Positions 9,287 through 17,840 of a stretch of DNA of 64,000 nt are shown here, in pieces (positions within the stretch are counted from its first letter, which is position 1; each line of letters begins with the position of its first letter). Position numbers and translations under genes: made by a program. Source of the DNA: Demequina activiva. GTDB lineage: Bacteria > Actinomycetota > Actinomycetes > Actinomycetales > Demequinaceae. Below the pieces are notes generated by a model. That model was not told the origin of the DNA, did not search any database, and saw nothing but the letters and a program-made list of their open reading frames with translations. Where the stretch lies: contig NZ_BONR01000005.1 in assembly GCF_016862815.1 (NCBI RefSeq), positions 1 to 64,000 on the forward strand. The letters are read 5' to 3'.

Positions 9287-9970
9287 ATGGCCGACGACGC
9301 ATCTGCCCCCTCGGGCTCCGAGGAGGCTCCGGCCGCCCCCAAGCGAGCCCCGAGGAAGTCTCCCGTACGCAAGCCAGCGGCCACGAAGGCGCCCGCGACC
9401 AGGCGACCCGCAGCCGCGAACGCAGCCGCGCCCGCATCGGCGAGTGCCCAGGACGTCGCGCCGCCAGCAGACGCGGCGAGCGACGCACCGGCCGCGGAGC
9501 CGCCCGCGTCCGCTCCCGCCGTGGAGCCGTCCCACAGCAGGTCGATCCTCGACCGCGTGCGCGAGAATCGGGTGGGTCCGGTGACCGCTGGGCTCATCGT
9601 CGCGCTCGTGGTGGGCCTGCTGCTGTCCGTCCTGGTGGCGAGCGAGCCCAGCGTGCTCGCGATGACGATCCTGGGCGCGCTCCTGGCCGCCGCCGTGGGC
9701 TTCGCCGTGCGCTACCTGGCGACCGGTCCGAGTCTGCTGCTGCAGGCCGAGACGTTCCTGGTGACGGTGATCGGCATCCATCTCATGGGCGTGACGGGCA
9801 TGGTCGGCGGCGACATCCCGCTGCTGTCGGAGCTGGGAGCGCAGGGGCCGGGCTTCAACGAGGCACTCCTCGTGGCGCTCGCGACGCCTCCGGTGTCCAC
9901 CGGCGGCCTGTTCGCCGGCGTCGTGGCAGCGATCATCGTGGGCTGGGGCAGGCGAGTCGACCCCGTCTGA
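9287..9970 (+). CDS. uncharacterised membrane protein with Ala/Pro/Lys-rich cytosolic tail
   Basis: I do not recognise a family. The 227-residue protein has a low-complexity N-terminal 85 residues rich in Ala, Pro and Lys (KRAPRKSPVRKP), then about four hydrophobic segments: VTAGLIVALVVGLLLSVLV, LAMTILGALLAAAVGFAV, a third around AETFLVTVIGIHLMGVTG, and a last before the terminal GWGRRVDPV. ATG 9287 is preceded by AGGAGG at ideal distance. It is divergent from galK and convergent with mrp. The basic tail might bind nucleic acid or the inner membrane face, which is inference only. Confidence 0.7.
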   Translation: MADDASAPSGSEEAPAAPKRAPRKSPVRKPAATKAPATRRPAAANAAAPASASAQDVAPPADAASDAPAAEPPASAPAVEPSHSRSILDRVRENRVGPVTAGLIVALVVGLLLSVLVASEPSVLAMTILGALLAAAVGFAVRYLATGPSLLLQAETFLVTVIGIHLMGVTGMVGGDIPLLSELGAQGPGFNEALLVALATPPVSTGGLFAGVVAAIIVGWGRRVDPV

Positions 9971-9982
9971 GCATGCAGGGCG

Positions 9983-10002
9983 GCTGAGTCGAGGGACTCA
10001 GC
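9983..10002. terminator. hairpin between convergent genes, overlapping the mrp stop codon
   Basis: GCTGAGTC-GAGG-GACTCAGC is a perfect eight-pair stem with a four-base loop, placed 12 bases after the plus-strand membrane gene and overlapping the stop codon of mrp (9998-10000). No U-run follows on either strand. The position between converging genes supports a transcription-end role. Confidence 0.5.
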
Positions 10003-11122
10003 GGCTCACGGGGGTGACGCCCAGCGAGCGGCCTGCGAGGCCGCGCTGACGTCCGCTCAGCGTGCGTGCCATCTCGCGCATCGCCTGCGCAGCAGGCGAC
10101 TGAGGGTCGCTGACCACCACGGGCGTGCCGGCGTCGCCCGCCTCGCGCGCCACGATGTCCAGCGGCACCTGACCCAGCATCGGCACCGTGGTGCCGAGGG
10201 TCTTCGAGAGCCTGTCAGCGACGATCTGTCCGCCGCCCTCTCCGAACACGTGAAGGCGCGAGCCGTCCGCCTGCTCGAGCCACGCCATGTTCTCGATCAC
10301 GCCCACGACGTTCTGCGACGTCTGCGTCGCGATCGAGCCGGCGCGCTCGGCGACTCCAGCGGCCGCCGACTGAGGCGTGGTCACGACCACGAGCTCGGCG
10401 TGAGGCAGCAGCTGGGCGACGGAGATCGCGATGTCACCGGTGCCCGGCGGCAGGTCCAGGAGCAGCACGTCGAGATCGCCCCAGTAGACGTCCGCGAGGA
10501 ACTGCTCGATCGCGCGGTGCAGCATGGGCCCGCGCCACACCACGGGTTGGCCCTCGGGCACGAACATGCCGATCGAGACCGCCTTGACCTCGTGCGCGAT
10601 GGGAGGCAGGAGCATGTCGTCCAGGCGCGTGGGCTGGCCCTTGACTCCCAGCATCCCGGGAATCGAGAACCCGAAGATGTCCGCGTCGAGCACGCCCACC
10701 TTGAGGCCGTCCTGCGCCATGGCGGCGGCGAGGTTCGCGGTCACAGTGGACTTCCCCACGCCGCCCTTGCCGGAGGCGATCGCGTAGATCCGGGTCATGT
10801 TGCCGGGCTGAGTGAACTGGATGACGGGCTCAGGCTTGCCGCCGCGCAGCTTGGAGCGCAGCTCGAGGCGCTGCTCCTCGCTCATGACGCCCAGCTCGAT
10901 GCGGACGTCGGCGACTCCGGCGACCTTGCCGGCGGCGCCCTTGACGTCGTCCGTGATGCGCTCCTTCATGGGACATCCGGACGTGGTGAGGTCGATGCCG
11001 ATCACGGCGGTGGCGCCATCGAGGTCCACCGAGCGCACCATGCCGATCTCGGTGATCGGGCGGCGGATCTCGGGGTCGATGACGGTGCTGAGGGCGTCGC
11101 GGAGCAGCTCGACGGTAGGCAT
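9998..11122 (-). CDS. mrp: Mrp/ApbC/NBP35-type iron-sulfur carrier ATPase
   Basis: The 374-residue protein has an N-terminal MIP18/DUF59 domain (residues 1-90, including the TSGCPMK motif with its conserved Cys) fused to a deviant Walker-A ATPase (IASGKGGVGKSTVTANLA, about 116-133). The P-loop domain continues with DADIFGFSIPGMLG and DVLLLDLPPGTGD. Relatives load or carry Fe-S clusters for target proteins. The usual C-terminal CxxC pair of the family is absent here (the segment reads ENMAWLEQADGSRLHVFG), as I recall for other actinobacterial members. TACGAT six bases before the start suggests a leaderless mRNA. Confidence 0.9.
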   Translation of the reverse strand: MPTVELLRDALSTVIDPEIRRPITEIGMVRSVDLDGATAVIGIDLTTSGCPMKERITDDVKGAAGKVAGVADVRIELGVMSEEQRLELRSKLRGGKPEPVIQFTQPGNMTRIYAIASGKGGVGKSTVTANLAAAMAQDGLKVGVLDADIFGFSIPGMLGVKGQPTRLDDMLLPPIAHEVKAVSIGMFVPEGQPVVWRGPMLHRAIEQFLADVYWGDLDVLLLDLPPGTGDIAISVAQLLPHAELVVVTTPQSAAAGVAERAGSIATQTSQNVVGVIENMAWLEQADGSRLHVFGEGGGQIVADRLSKTLGTTVPMLGQVPLDIVAREAGDAGTPVVVSDPQSPAAQAMREMARTLSGRQRGLAGRSLGVTPVSR

Positions 11123-11320
11123 GCGTCCATCGTAGGTGCTGGGCTGCTGGCAGCGAACCGGCGGGGACGGCGCGGTGGCCGTCCTCTAGCCGGTGCATTC
11201 TCAGGCCTCTGCGCAGGGGCGTGTGAGATACTGCACGCGACGCGCCGCGCACCGTTGCCGACGCCGCGATTACATGCAACGATGCATGCAATGAGCGCCG
11301 GTTTCACGGGAGGGGTGACG

Positions 11321-11899
11321 GTGTCGTACTCACAGACGTTCTATCCGGAGCGCGGCTCGTCCGCGCCGCGGCAGTCTCGCGGAGGCGCCGCGATGGGCCC
11401 AGCGGAGCGCATCCATCCGCCCCGCGCGAACGCGCTGCCTCACGCCCCGGTCGAACCTGATCGCGAACGGGTGTGGCCACGGGCCCTCGCGCTCAGCGCC
11501 GTCCTGAGCCTGGCAGGGGGAGTCCTCTACGTGGCGCTGCAGGTGCTGGTGGGCCAGGAGATCCTCGCCGCGACCATCGTGATCGGCGTGCTGGCCGGTG
11601 CCGGCATGCGCCTGGGAGGCCTCGCGGATCGATGGCTGGTCGCGTTCGCGGCCGCAGGCATCGCCATGCTTGCCTGGATGCTCGCATCGGCGGTGGGAAC
11701 GGCGCTCGACCGTGCGCTCCACCCCGAACAGTCGCTCATCACGGCGTTCGAGTCCTCGATCGCGCCCGACGCGATCATCGGCATGCACGCGAGCGAGCCC
11801 CTCCTGGCGCTCGTCGCTGCGCTGCTCGTGAGCTCGGGCGCCGTGGTCGCCACGGCGATGTTCACCCGCTCGCGCTCGCGAGCGCTTCCCTGGGACTGA
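11321..11899 (+). CDS. small uncharacterised membrane protein
   Basis: The 192-residue protein has a hydrophilic N-terminus of about 50 residues and about four membrane segments (LALSAVLSLAGGVLYVALQV, ILAATIVIGVLAGAGM, WLVAFAAAGIAMLAWMLASAV and a C-terminal ALLVSSGAVVATAMF). I do not recognise a family. GTG 11321 is preferred because GGAGGG lies six bases upstream. ATG 11291 in the same frame has no such site. Upstream, CATGCAA occurs twice, 12 bases apart (11273 and 11285), possibly an operator. The gene converges with the DUF1003 gene nine bases away. Confidence 0.65.
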   Translation: MSYSQTFYPERGSSAPRQSRGGAAMGPAERIHPPRANALPHAPVEPDRERVWPRALALSAVLSLAGGVLYVALQVLVGQEILAATIVIGVLAGAGMRLGGLADRWLVAFAAAGIAMLAWMLASAVGTALDRALHPEQSLITAFESSIAPDAIIGMHASEPLLALVAALLVSSGAVVATAMFTRSRSRALPWD

Positions 11900-11908
11900 G
11901 CCGCCAGC

Positions 11909-12421
11909 TCAGCGCACGCCCGGCTCGGTGGGCTGGGACTCCTCCTGCTCCGTCTGCTGGAGCTCCTCGAGAAGCGCCCGCAGCTCCGAGCGCACGAAGT
12001 CGCGCGTGGCGGTCTCGTTGATGGCCTGGCGCAGGGACGCGACCTCGCGCGCGAGGTACTCCGTGTCCGCGAGGGAGCGCTCGGCGCGCTGACGGTCCTG
12101 CTCGGCGGAGACGCGGTCGCGATCGTCCTGGCGGTTCTGGGCCAGCAGGATCAGCGGCGCGGCGTAGGACGCCTGCAGGGACAGCATGAGCGTGAGGGCG
12201 GTGAAGCCGTTCGCGGCTGAGTCGAAGCGCAGGTCCGCCGGCGCGAAGGAGTTCCACAGCAGCCACACGATGCAGAACACCGTGAGGTAGACCAGGAACC
12301 GAGGCGTCCCCAGGAACCGCGCGATGCCCTCCGACACCGCCCCGAACCGGTCGGAGTCCTTGCGCCGTCGCCGGCCGAACCTCCGCTGCTCGCCCTTGGG
12401 GCGATCGAGGCGGTCGCTCAT
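11909..12421 (-). CDS. DUF1003 family membrane protein
   Basis: The 170-residue protein has a very basic N-terminus (RRFGRRRRKD), two central membrane segments in the FLVYLTVFCIVWLLWN and FTALTLMLSLQASYAAPLIL regions, the conserved ILLAQNRQDDRDR loop, and a C-terminal coiled coil rich in Glu/Gln. This is the DUF1003 pattern. The family function is unknown. Its ATG overlaps the stop of the upstream MgtE-like gene (ATGA), so the two are translated together, and the pairing is frequent in actinobacteria, hinting at a shared role in metal-ion or membrane homeostasis. Confidence 0.85.
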   Translation of the reverse strand: MSDRLDRPKGEQRRFGRRRRKDSDRFGAVSEGIARFLGTPRFLVYLTVFCIVWLLWNSFAPADLRFDSAANGFTALTLMLSLQASYAAPLILLAQNRQDDRDRVSAEQDRQRAERSLADTEYLAREVASLRQAINETATRDFVRSELRALLEELQQTEQEESQPTEPGVR

Positions 12422-13695
12422 GATGCCGCCTCCGCGGCGTCGGCATCGTCCATGTGCTCGCGCCAGTCGTTGGGGAGCAGGTGGTCCAGCACGTCATCGA
12501 TCGAGATCGCGCCCAGGAGCCGGCGGTCGTCATCCACCACGGGCAGCGCGAGGATGTCGTACGCCGCCATGCGGCGCGACACCTCCTGGAGCGAGTCCTG
12601 CGCCTCGAGCGCCTCGATCGCGGGATCCGTGTAGCTGCCGATCGCCTCGTGCGGCGCCTCACGCAGCAGGCGCTGGATGTGCACGAGACCGAGGTAGCGA
12701 CCGGTGGGAGTCTCGAGTGGCGGGCGCACCACGAACACCATCGAGGCAAGCGCGGGCGGCAGCTCCTGCTTGCGCACCAGGGCCAGGCAGGCGGCCACGG
12801 TGGTCTCCGGTCCCACGATCACGGGCTCCGTGGTCATGAGTCCGCCGGCGGTGTCGTCCTCGTAGGCGAGCAGCTGCCGCACCTGCTGAGCGTCCTCCGG
12901 CTCCATCAGGCCCAGCAGCGCCTCCGCCTGCGACTCCGGCAGGTCGCCCAGGAGGTCCGCGGCGTCGTCCGGGTCCATCGCCTCGAGCACGTCCGCGGCA
13001 CGATCGCTGTGCAGCGTGCCCAGCAGGCGCATCTGGTCGTCCTCGGGCAGCTCCTCGAGGACGTCTGCGAGGCGCTCGTCGTCCAGCGCGGCGGCGATCT
13101 CCGCAGAGCGCTCGGGGGACATCTCCATGAGCGCGGCCGCGAGGTCCGCAGGCTTGTTGTCCGCGAAGCTCTGGATGACCAGCTGCGCCCCCTGGACCTC
13201 GTCGCGTCGCATGAGGCCGGTGACCTGGTCCAGCTCGACCACGACGGCCTCGCCGCGACGCGAGAAGCCCAGCACCGCCTTGCGGCGCTCGGCCTTGCGC
13301 ACGTACAGACGCGTCACGGCCCAGGTGCCGCCGCGCATCGGCTCGATCGCGATGTCCTCGATGAAGGCCTTCTCGCGTCCGGACTTGATCGTGACCGAAC
13401 GCTCGAACAGCTCCGCGATCGCGAGCGTCTCCGACGCGCGCGCCTTGAACCGGCGCAGGTTCAGCACGCCCGTGCAGATCACCTGCCCCGGCACGATCGA
13501 CGTGACGCGGGTCAGCGGCAGGAACACGCGACGTCGCCCCGGAACCTCGACCACCAGGCCCACGGCCACGGGCGCTGCCCCTCGGCGCATGAGGATCACG
13601 ACGTCGCGCACCCGCCCCACGGCGTCCCCGATGGGGTCGAAGACGGTGGTGCCGGCGAGGCGTGCGACGTAGACGCGCTCTGCGGGCTGACTCAT
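12418..13695 (-). CDS. PRC-barrel / MgtE-N / CBS-pair protein lacking a transporter domain
   Basis: The 425-residue soluble protein combines an N-terminal PRC-barrel-like part (DPIGDAVGRVRDVV), a MgtE intracellular N domain of helical repeats (LEELPEDDQMRLLG, MDPDDAADLLGDLPE), and a C-terminal CBS pair (LMTTEPVIVGPETTVAACL and LPVVDDDRRLLGAISIDDVLDHLL). In true MgtE these parts sense cytosolic Mg2+ and gate a membrane channel. Here no membrane segments follow, so it is probably a Mg2+- or nucleotide-sensing regulator acting with a partner, perhaps the overlapping DUF1003 membrane protein. TAGGCT six bases before the ATG points to a leaderless transcript. Confidence 0.85.
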   Translation of the reverse strand: MSQPAERVYVARLAGTTVFDPIGDAVGRVRDVVILMRRGAAPVAVGLVVEVPGRRRVFLPLTRVTSIVPGQVICTGVLNLRRFKARASETLAIAELFERSVTIKSGREKAFIEDIAIEPMRGGTWAVTRLYVRKAERRKAVLGFSRRGEAVVVELDQVTGLMRRDEVQGAQLVIQSFADNKPADLAAALMEMSPERSAEIAAALDDERLADVLEELPEDDQMRLLGTLHSDRAADVLEAMDPDDAADLLGDLPESQAEALLGLMEPEDAQQVRQLLAYEDDTAGGLMTTEPVIVGPETTVAACLALVRKQELPPALASMVFVVRPPLETPTGRYLGLVHIQRLLREAPHEAIGSYTDPAIEALEAQDSLQEVSRRMAAYDILALPVVDDDRRLLGAISIDDVLDHLLPNDWREHMDDADAAEAAS

Positions 13696-13745
13696 GGGGT
13701 CAGCCTAACGGCGCCACCCGCGCCCGCCGGGGAGCCGCGCGAGCG

Positions 13746-15158
13746 TCAGGCCCGCACGGCCTCCCAGCACCGGAGCATCGCGGCGGCGCTCGCGTCCACA
13801 TCGTCCGCTGTGGTGGCGACGTCGGAGACGGACACACGCATGGCCCGCCGTCCCTTCCACACCGTGGTGCCTGCCCAGCAGGTGCCGTCGCGCTCGATCG
13901 CCGCGATCACGGCCGCCGTCGTGTCCTCGTCGCCGAACTGGACCAGCACCTGGTTGAGCGACACCGGCGCCAGCACGGTCGCACCGCCCGCCTGCAGTGC
14001 GCCGGCGAAGCGTCCCGCGAGGTCGCACGCGCGCTCGACGAGCTGGGCGAGCCCGTGGCGTCCGTGCGAGGCGAGCATGGCCCATGCGTCGATGGCGCGG
14101 GCGCGTTGGGAGATCTGGATGCCCTTATACATGGGGGCCGATGCGGCGCCGCGCAGGTAGGGCGCGTCGCCGGCCATGGCGCGCGTCAGGTCCTCCGGCT
14201 CGCGCACGATGACGATCCCTGAGTCGTAGGGGACGTTCAGCCACTTGTGGCCGTCCGTCGCCCACGAGTCCGCCAGCTCGACGCCTGCGACCTGGTGGCG
14301 CAACCGGGGCGAGGCCGCGGCCCACAGGCCGAATGCCCCGTCCACGTGCACCCATCCGCCGCGCTCGCGCACGCCCGGGATGATCTCCTCGAACGGGTCC
14401 GAGGCGCCCGTGTTGACGTTGCCCGCCTGCAGGAGCACCAGGGTGCGGTCGTCAGTGTCCGCCGGGAACGCATCGGCGCGGATGGCGCCGGCGGCGTCCG
14501 TGGGGACGCGCTCGATCTGGCTCTCCCCGAACCCGGCCAGTCGCAACGCCTTGAGAGCGGAGGCGTGGACCTCCTCGCCCACGACGATGCGCAGGGCCGG
14601 GGCGCCGGCGAGACCGTCTCGCGCGACGTCCCAGCCCTGGCGCGCGTAGAGCGCGTCGCGAGCGGCGATGATGCCGGTGAGGTTCGCGACGGTGGCTCCC
14701 GCGTTGAAGGACGCGACGGCCGTGGAGGGAAGGCCGAGCGCGTCGATCACCCACCCGCACGCCACCTCGTCGAGGACGGACGTGACGGGGGACATGCCGC
14801 CGGCGTTCTGGTCCCAGGCTCCGGCGAGGATGGCGGCCGCCCCTGCGGCCAGGTCGGTGCCGCCCGTGACGAAGCCGAAGTAGCGGCCGTCGTTGAGGAC
14901 CGTGGTGGCGGGGGAGCCGAAGGTGTCGAGCTCCGCCAGCACCTCACGGGCCGGGATGGGGTCGTCCTGGAGGGGGCGCCGGAAGACGTCCAGGCCGGCC
15001 ACGGCATCGGCGCTGGGGAAGACGGGCCGATGGGCGGCGCCGGCCACGTACGAGCCGGCGCGCCGCGCGGCCTCCGTGATGAGGCCGATGCGCTCGCGGC
15101 TGCGGCCCAGGGTCACCGGGTTGGTGTGGACTCGGTTCAGGGGATCGGTGATCGTCAT
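13746..15158 (-). CDS. PLP-dependent decarboxylase / aspartate aminotransferase fold enzyme
   Basis: The 470-residue protein belongs to the group II PLP decarboxylases (aromatic-amino-acid / glutamate decarboxylase type). It shows GRYFGFVTGGTDLAAGAAA, the cofactor-ring residue in GEEVHASALKA, the PLP-binding Asp273 in HVDGAFGLWA, and Lys305 in TDGHKWLNVPYD. ATG 15158 is chosen because the operator to its right carries the promoter, and longer frames would run through it. It is divergent from a MocR regulator, which strongly suggests that the regulator controls this gene. The substrate is not evident from the sequence. Confidence 0.88.
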   Translation of the reverse strand: MTITDPLNRVHTNPVTLGRSRERIGLITEAARRAGSYVAGAAHRPVFPSADAVAGLDVFRRPLQDDPIPAREVLAELDTFGSPATTVLNDGRYFGFVTGGTDLAAGAAAILAGAWDQNAGGMSPVTSVLDEVACGWVIDALGLPSTAVASFNAGATVANLTGIIAARDALYARQGWDVARDGLAGAPALRIVVGEEVHASALKALRLAGFGESQIERVPTDAAGAIRADAFPADTDDRTLVLLQAGNVNTGASDPFEEIIPGVRERGGWVHVDGAFGLWAAASPRLRHQVAGVELADSWATDGHKWLNVPYDSGIVIVREPEDLTRAMAGDAPYLRGAASAPMYKGIQISQRARAIDAWAMLASHGRHGLAQLVERACDLAGRFAGALQAGGATVLAPVSLNQVLVQFGDEDTTAAVIAAIERDGTCWAGTTVWKGRRAMRVSVSDVATTADDVDASAAAMLRCWEAVRA

Positions 15159-15176
15159 GGCTCGAGCATGGCGGTG

Positions 15177-15237
15177 ACTGGCCCCTCGATGAAAGAGCCA
15201 GTGCAATCGCGACTGGCTCTTGCTCCAAGGGGCCAGT
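15177..15237. promoter_or_regulatory. four-half-site symmetric operator between decarboxylase and MocR genes
   Basis: The 97-base divergent intergenic region holds ACTGGCCCCT (15177-15186), AAGAGCCAGT (15193-15202), ACTGGCTCTT (15212-15221) and AGGGGCCAGT (15228-15237). The outer pair are exact reverse complements, as are the inner pair, so the whole 61 bases is a nested palindrome centred near 15207. The core ACTGG(C/G) appears four times. MocR-family dimers typically bind paired repeats in such divergent promoters. This is a strong candidate binding site for the adjacent regulator. Confidence 0.75.
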
Positions 15238-15255
15238 TTGCGGTGTGATGGCCCC

Positions 15256-16656
15256 ATGCGCACCACAGCCGATCAGCTTCGCGACGTCCTCGACCACTGG
15301 CAGTCGGGGACCGGACCGCTCTACAGCCAGCTCGCGGACGCGATCGTGTCGCTCGCGGAGGCCGGCTCGCTCGACCACGGCACCCGCCTGCCGTCCGAGC
15401 GTGCGCTGGCCGACGCCCTGCACCTGTCCCGCAACACCGTCACCGCCGCCTACCAGCGGCTCCGCGACGAAGAGTGGCTCGAGGTGCGGCCCGGGGCCGC
15501 GCCCACGCTCGGCTCGCGAGCGCGAGGGCTCGATGGCATGTCCTATCAGGACCGCTTCGCACGCATCCTCCCCGGCGTACAGGCGCCGCTCGTGGGCCTG
15601 AGCTCGGCGTGCCCTCCGCCGGCGCCCGTGGTCTCGGAAGCGCTGCGCGACCCGGCCGCGATGATCGACGGCTCCGTCTCCGCCGGCACGGGCTACGCCG
15701 CCCTGGGCGACCCGGACCTGGTGCGGGCGATCGTCGAGCACCTGCGCGCTCGCGGCATCGACGCCCACCCCGACGAGGTGGTGGTGACCGCGGGCGGCCA
15801 GCAGGCGCTCTGGCTGGCGGTCACGGCGCTGGCTGGCCCGAGCTGCCCTGTCGCGATGGAGGCCGTCGCGTATCCAGGCGTGTTCGACGCGATCGCCTCC
15901 GCAGGGTCGAGGCCCCTCGCGCTGCCCATGACGCCCGACGGCCTCGACGTCGCCGCGTCGGTGAAGCTCATCCGCGCGGCCCGCCCCGACGTCGCGTATC
16001 TCACCAGCTTCCAGAACCCCACTGGAACGGCGCTCGCAGCCGAGGACGCGGCGCGGCTGCTCGCCGCAGCCGAGGCAGCCGGCACCACCGTGATCGACGA
16101 TCGCATCACCGGGGAGCTCGCGCTGACCGGCTCCCCGCGCACCCCCTTCGCCGCGCTGGGCACCGGCGCGACGGTGGTGACCATCGGCGGGCTGTCGAAG
16201 ATCTTCTGGGGCGGCATGCGCATCGGCTGGCTGCACACCAACGCCACGCTCGCCACGCAGCTGCGCAACCGCAAGGCGGCCATGGACCTGGGCAGCCCGG
16301 CCTTCTTCCAGCAGCTCGCGACGCGATTCCTGACAGCGCACTACGACGCGACCCTCGCGTGGCGGCTGGACTCCATGCGGGAGTCGCTCGCCGCGACCGT
16401 CGACGCGATCGCGGAGCACGGTCTGGACTGGGAGTTCCGGATGCCCGACGGCGGACCGTGCCTGTGGGTGAGGATCCCGGGTGGCAACGCCGAGCGCTTC
16501 GCGGCTCGGGCGGCCGATGCGGGCGTCCCGGTGGCGCCGGGCCCGGCCTTCGAGGTGATCCCAGGCGCCGGCGCGGAGTACTTCCGTCTGCCGTTCTACC
16601 TGCCGCCGGAGGACATGCGCCTGGGCGTGAAGATGCTGGCGGAGAGGGCGGCGTAG
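15256..16656 (+). CDS. MocR-type (GntR HTH + aminotransferase) transcriptional regulator
   Basis: The 466-residue regulator has a GntR winged helix at residues 20-80 (GPLYSQLADAI, LPSERALADALHLSRNTVT) and a fold-type-I aminotransferase-like domain from about 105, with the PLP lysine Lys315 in IGGLSKIFWGGMRIGW and the NPTG motif at 254-257. MocR proteins use PLP, or a PLP adduct with their ligand, as effector and usually regulate a divergent gene, here the PLP decarboxylase. Its last 165 bases occur again as a fragment beyond the island at 21643-21807. The gene remains full length, so island entry did not break it. Confidence 0.92.
   Translation: MRTTADQLRDVLDHWQSGTGPLYSQLADAIVSLAEAGSLDHGTRLPSERALADALHLSRNTVTAAYQRLRDEEWLEVRPGAAPTLGSRARGLDGMSYQDRFARILPGVQAPLVGLSSACPPPAPVVSEALRDPAAMIDGSVSAGTGYAALGDPDLVRAIVEHLRARGIDAHPDEVVVTAGGQQALWLAVTALAGPSCPVAMEAVAYPGVFDAIASAGSRPLALPMTPDGLDVAASVKLIRAARPDVAYLTSFQNPTGTALAAEDAARLLAAAEAAGTTVIDDRITGELALTGSPRTPFAALGTGATVVTIGGLSKIFWGGMRIGWLHTNATLATQLRNRKAAMDLGSPAFFQQLATRFLTAHYDATLAWRLDSMRESLAATVDAIAEHGLDWEFRMPDGGPCLWVRIPGGNAERFAARAADAGVPVAPGPAFEVIPGAGAEYFRLPFYLPPEDMRLGVKMLAERAA
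16492..16656 (+). repeat. left copy of the 165-bp direct repeat flanking the island
   Basis: This is the 3' end of the MocR gene. It aligns without gaps to 21643-21807, offset exactly 5151 bases, with five mismatches. Similarity appears to continue weakly past the stop codon (CCTCCG, then CCCGCC-GCGCG on both sides), interrupted here by the nine-base tandem array. Confidence 0.92.
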
Positions 16657-16661
16657 CCTCC

Positions 16662-16733
16662 GGTGGAGTCGGTGGAGTCGGTGGAGTCGGTGGAGTCGGT
16701 GGAGTCGGTGGAGTCGGTGGAGTCGGTGGAGTC
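16662..16733 (+). repeat. tandem array, eight copies of GGTGGAGTC
   Basis: Eight perfect nine-base units follow the MocR stop codon by five bases. The array is absent from the corresponding place after the second repeat copy (21808-21830), so it arose or was lost after duplication. It lies between the MocR stop and the end of the island operon and is probably non-coding. A perfect short-unit array is prone to slippage and so likely variable between strains. Confidence 0.95.
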
Positions 16734-16760
16734 GGCCCGCCCGCGCGATGGTCGCTAGAG

Positions 16761-17792
16761 CTATGACCAAGTTTTCGGTACAAGACCAACTGTGCTCAAG
16801 AAGTGCTCAAGGCGAACGCGCGTGATATAGGGAGCACATGACCCGCCGTAACTGCCCTCCAGAAGGCTGTAGTTCTCGACAATTCGTGCGCGGAGTTCAT
16901 CTGGACCCAGTGTGCTCGACTTGAGCGCGAATATGCAGTCGCTCAGAACCACTTCGTCTGCCCGGTCCAACACGGCGATCTTGTCGACCGCGGGACGTCC
17001 AACTCTTGGAAGCAGAACGGCCGGACCCCGGATCCGGCGTCCGCGGGTCGTCCGCCGACTCGCCTTTGCGACCTTTCCGCCGCGAAGATTATCGGAGTGA
17101 ATGAACTCCACTGGTGGTGAACTGCCGGAGTCGCTCAAGTGCACCGGCGTCGTGCCTCGGTAAAGCTCTACCGATTGGGTGGCTTTGCGGACGAAGGGCG
17201 GGATCACCGCCTCCAAGGACGCCTGTCGTCTCACCCCCGGCTCCTGGGTGAGCCTAACGAGCACAGTGGATGCATTTGTTCCAGCAAACGTACCTCGGCC
17301 ATACTCTGCCAGCAGTTCAAGACTGTAGACCGCGCGGACCGCCTCGCGTGCCCTCTTGTCGATCTCAGAAGTCAAGACCGAGCGCGGAAGCAGGACCACT
17401 GCGGCTAGCGCCATAGGGGAGCGATCCAAAGCGCTTATCACGCAGGCCAAGGCACGCGAAGACCGCAGCTCGTCTCCCCGCAGGGTTGAGTGGAACCCGC
17501 GGTTGCCGCGATAGCTAAATGGTGGATTCAGAAGAAGTTGGGTGGGCTGCGGACAGGCATCATCGTGGCGGCAGGACATTTTAGGGCTGGCCGAGGAGAG
17601 TAGGTCGGCACGGCCAATGTGCCAGTAGGCCCGTGATCGGCTCAGTGCCTCGGTGACGGTCGGGTCCACGTCGGTCGCAAAGTACTGTCGCCGGCTTCCG
17701 AAGCGGTCTTCAGCGGCGTCGAGTAGAGCTCCTCCGCCTACGGCGAGGTCCCCGATCACACCATTCTGGTCGTCGGGAAGCGCGGCCGCCAT
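16761..17792 (-). CDS. N6-adenine DNA methyltransferase-like protein (island gene 4), start codon problem
   Basis: The 343-residue product shows the SAM-binding motif I (VIGDLAVGGGALLDAA), the acidic strand ATDVDP, and the catalytic NPPF motif at residues 89-92 (LLLNPPFSYRG), typical of gamma-class N6-adenine methyltransferases. The first normal start in frame is ATG 17792, but the same frame continues upstream to 17840 and encodes HYTPFEIAAAM, the conserved motif found just before motif I. Between that motif and the in-frame TAG at 17841-17843 there is only ATA (17837), ATC (17831) or ATT (17804) as near-start codons, and AGGGA lies six bases before the ATC. No target-recognition domain or nuclease is evident. 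See findings. Confidence 0.78.
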   Translation of the reverse strand: MAAALPDDQNGVIGDLAVGGGALLDAAEDRFGSRRQYFATDVDPTVTEALSRSRAYWHIGRADLLSSASPKMSCRHDDACPQPTQLLLNPPFSYRGNRGFHSTLRGDELRSSRALACVISALDRSPMALAAVVLLPRSVLTSEIDKRAREAVRAVYSLELLAEYGRGTFAGTNASTVLVRLTQEPGVRRQASLEAVIPPFVRKATQSVELYRGTTPVHLSDSGSSPPVEFIHSDNLRGGKVAKASRRTTRGRRIRGPAVLLPRVGRPAVDKIAVLDRADEVVLSDCIFALKSSTLGPDELRARIVENYSLLEGSYGGSCAPYITRVRLEHFLSTVGLVPKTWS

Positions 17793-17840
17793 CGCCGCCG
17801 CAATCTCGAACGGCGTGTAGTGAGCGTCGATGGCTATTCC

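Noticed and set aside
16662-16733. CRISPR-like repeat array
   Set aside because: Units are nine bases and directly adjacent without spacers, and no cas gene is near. It is a simple tandem repeat.
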